Source: Metaphire vulgaris (Eukaryota > Annelida > Clitellata > Crassiclitellata > Megascolecidae). From it: a DNA stretch of 64,000 nt. Below the pieces are notes generated by a model. It had not been told where the DNA came from, did no database searches, and was given only the letters and a program-made list of their open reading frames with translations. Positions 61,812-64,000 of this stretch are shown piece by piece (position 1 is the stretch's first letter; each line of letters opens with the position of its first letter). The stretch spans positions 16,089,182-16,153,181 of the forward strand of contig CM030841.1 of the NCBI GenBank assembly GCA_018105865.1, given 5' to 3'. The translations under genes and the position numbers were made by a program.

Positions 61812-63942
61812 TGATTTAAAGTGGTTCAGTAGGCTACATGTATGTAGTCCTGTAGCATTCATAACACCAGTGCAATTTCTTGTCTATTTGTAAGCACTAC
61901 TATCATTTAGGAGTGTAATTGGTTTTTCTCGCCAGCATGTCCGGTTATACTTTTATGCTCTCCCTCCTTTCCCATGTATGTATGTACTGCATATATGTAT
62001 GTATGTATGTATATATGCATGTATGTTTGTATATATGCATGTATGTATGTATATATGCATGTATGTATGTATATATGCATGTATGTATGTATATATGCAT
62101 GTATGTATGTATCCATGCAGGCATGCATGCATTTATGTATACTTGTTTGTACGCACATGCATAGGCACGTATATCTATGTGCATAGCCAATGCATACAAC
62201 CTAGGTCTTAGTGGAAATAGAGCTTATTTGATTTTCCTGATTTTTCAGGTGTTTATTAAAACAATCCCTCTTGCTGTCTATCGCTTTCATTTCCATTAGC
62301 CTTCAGCATGCCAGGGCACAAGCTACGCAAACCATTCAAAGTTAAATTCTGTACCAACGGATATGTGAATACCCGAACTATTAAATAACCGTTGTCATGT
62401 TACGTAACTTTTTCTACTCAGTAAGCCCCATACTGTACGCAAGTCATCTATAATTGATATTACTCTTTCTAATAATTAATCCATCCGTTGAAGATCAGGT
62501 CTATGCAAGAGGAATGCGACGAAGTGACAGAAAGGCAAATAGGGATGGAACTCCTTCAAAAAGTAATAAGTCGTTATCTAAATCTATGTGATGGGAAACA
62601 GTTCGGAGTTCCTGTGTGAGCAACCGATTAATTTTGGACGTATGTTCTTGCTTCACCAAGCATCAATAAACTTAGAATATACTGAGATCTTGTTTTAAAA
62701 GCAATTAGCGGTTATCAAAAGAGATTAGCATTCAGAATTGGCTTATTGTTTTGAATTCTTTAGAAATTTGCTTTTATTGTATTATTTTCAGTTTTATGTG
62801 GATTGCTTTTGCGGAAATAGCTATAACAGCAGCAGACGAACAAATGAAAGTTATTGCAACTATCGTTGCAGTGGAAGTCTAGATGAAATATGCGGAGGAT
62901 CTTATATAATTAGCCTCTACAGCGGTAGGCCTAATAAGACAGTGAACTCAAAAAGTTATTACTATATTGTTATAAAAACAAACTAAGAGATGGACTGGAG
63001 ATGGACAACATCTCACTCCTGAGGAATACCAGAGACCGTGAAAAGTGGAAGCAGAGTTGTCCATGGGTTGGGTTAACCTATTGGTTGGGTTGGGTGGGGC
63101 CACATTTTGAAAAAATAATGGTTGGGTTGAGCTTCGTGAGTATCTACCTGTTAACCTTGCGGGTTTCTGTTGACTGTTTTGATAGATTCTTGTAATAAGT
63201 CATATGACTGTAAGCGCTATGGCGCCATGTAGGCTGGCCTAGATTCCATCGTAAACAACGCATTCAATAGTCTGTACACACTGGACCATAGTTATTCAGA
63301 TTTGAGCAAGTCACGTGGATCTCTGTTATTGACTCTGAACACATTCCTTGAACCGGTCACGGCTGGTGGCAACAGGAATAATAGTAAGATCTTTCCGTGG
63401 AATTTGATAATTCTTGATGTTATAATTCAGTACATTATACGCACAAAAATGGCAATGGTGATTTTGAACGTACAGGATTGACAACTCTGAGTGGAAGTCC
63501 ATGGCCGCCCACGCAGCAATGCATGACACCTGAGGAGAAGAAGCAGAAGAAGAAGAAGAAGAAGAAGAAGAAGAATATTGTTATGAAAAACATCACGGCA
63601 GATAACGGAAAATAGGTCTAATGACTGATTGGCTACGCATGAAATAGGGTATGCCTACTTATCTATAAAATCGTTGGTAGGGGTAAAGACGAGCGGCGTA
63701 AGGTATCACTACGCGTATCACTATATGCCTACTCAACTATAAAATCGTTAGCTGAAGCGAAGTTTTAATCTACTTATGATTTTTATTCTTTTTTGTGAAA
63801 GTGTGTCCAGCCGGAAATTATGACGACAACTGTTACGCCCGATGCAACTGTGCAAACAATGCACGATGCAGCTACGCCAACGGTGCGTGTCCTTCGGAAG
63901 GTTGTAAACTGGGATGGAATGGAACGAGCTGCAGTGTAAGAG
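58090..63942 (+). CDS. WSC and EGF-like module protein (partial gene)
   Basis: Six exons join without frame conflict: 58090-58223 and 58436-58571 (WSC domain 1), 58901-59038 (EGF-like 1), 61061-61212 and 62792-62924 (WSC domain 2), 63802-63942 (EGF-like 2). Each WSC domain is split at the same phase-0 intron and bounded by phase-1 introns. Diagnostic residues are YVGCYKLG, CLASC, SCSCLDA, ELCGGQG in the first and YIGCFND, CSLAC, CFCGNSY, EICGGSY in the second. The EGF exons have six to eight Cys (CSIGLYGFGCNLTCHCD; CPAGNYDDNCYARCNC), like those of MEGF- and Tie-type scavenger or matrix proteins. WSC domains are thought to bind carbohydrate. Phase-1 exons before 58090 and after 63942 are required, so signal peptide and any transmembrane part are unseen. 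Confidence 0.85.
59508..60219. mobile_element. hAT-like element with nested MITE
   Basis: CAGGGTTTCCCAGACTTTTG at the left pairs with AGTTTTGGAAACACTG at the right, and GCGACCC motifs lie just inside both ends, as in hAT elements. Inside, 59630-60010 is a worn copy of the TTGACCCC...GTCAACAACTGTCAA sequence of the 56225 MITE. Target duplication is not clear. Confidence 0.65.
61757..61810. repeat. (AAT)n microsatellite
   Basis: Pure AAT triplets in a WSC/EGF intron. The following GTGATTTAAAGTGGTTCAGT also follows the tract at 57870. Confidence 0.9.
61974..62120. repeat. 20-bp minisatellite GTATGTATGTATATATGCAT
   Basis: About six tandem copies of the 20-bp unit in a WSC/EGF intron. Strict purine-pyrimidine alternation leaves open reading frames on both strands that have no coding meaning. 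Confidence 0.9.
63538..63575. repeat. (AAG)n microsatellite
   Basis: GAAGAAGAAG run of about 37 bp. Confidence 0.85.
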
Positions 63943-64000
63943 GTGTGTGAGATAGAAAAATTAGAAAATGCCAAGCAACTTTTTGCGACTGACACAAAAT

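Noticed and set aside
61907..62211. Overlapping open frames of ~80 residues on both strands rich in Tyr, His, Met and Cys
   Set aside because: They translate the 20-bp minisatellite and lack any domain.

Overview
The window is metazoan genomic DNA: intron-rich and AT-rich, with long (AAT)n, (ATT)n and (AT)n tracts, many short inverted-repeat transposons and three satellite-type arrays. Actin introns after codons 42 and 122, a furin-cleaved integrin alpha, an ETS factor of the E74/ELF kind, and secreted PAN/Ig/C-type-lectin and WSC/EGF genes fit a marine invertebrate, perhaps a non-vertebrate deuterostome. The sequence alone does not settle the phylum.

Layout. 219-7687 (+): the last nine recognisable coding exons of an integrin alpha gene, with calf domains, furin site, transmembrane helix and a GFFRR tail. 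A long 3' UTR or intergenic stretch with poly(A) signals follows to about 11.8 kb. 16.0-29.5 kb (-): three actin genes. The outer two are conventional and near-identical, and each has a pair of CArG (SRF) boxes upstream. The middle one is intact but strikingly divergent: its DNase-I loop is replaced, the ATP-site Asp154 is Tyr, and the acidic N-terminus is reduced. 34.1-41.3 kb (+): a lectin-domain remnant, then a gene for a secreted PAN/apple, three Ig-like, one C-type-lectin protein. Its first exon needs two compensating frame changes. 46.5-51.8 kb (-): a complete five-exon ETS gene. 58.1-63.9 kb (+): part of a gene built from repeated WSC plus EGF-like modules joined at phase-1 introns; both ends lie outside what can be seen.

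Mobile and repeated DNA fills the rest. Several hAT-type miniature elements have clear 8-bp target duplications, and eight ~80-bp TTAA-flanked palindromes look like piggyBac-type MITEs. There are also mariner-like and Harbinger-like MITEs and three LINE 3' ends of the CR1/L2 kind. A 331-bp satellite (10 units) and a 212-bp satellite with dimeric order sit beside the lectin gene. A ~390-bp satellite occurs at two places 28 kb apart.

The genes do not form an operon. The adhesion and cytoskeleton neighbours (integrin, actins) and the two secreted or surface immune-type genes (lectin, WSC/EGF) may be neighbours by chance. The actins are a local gene family shaped by duplication and gene conversion.
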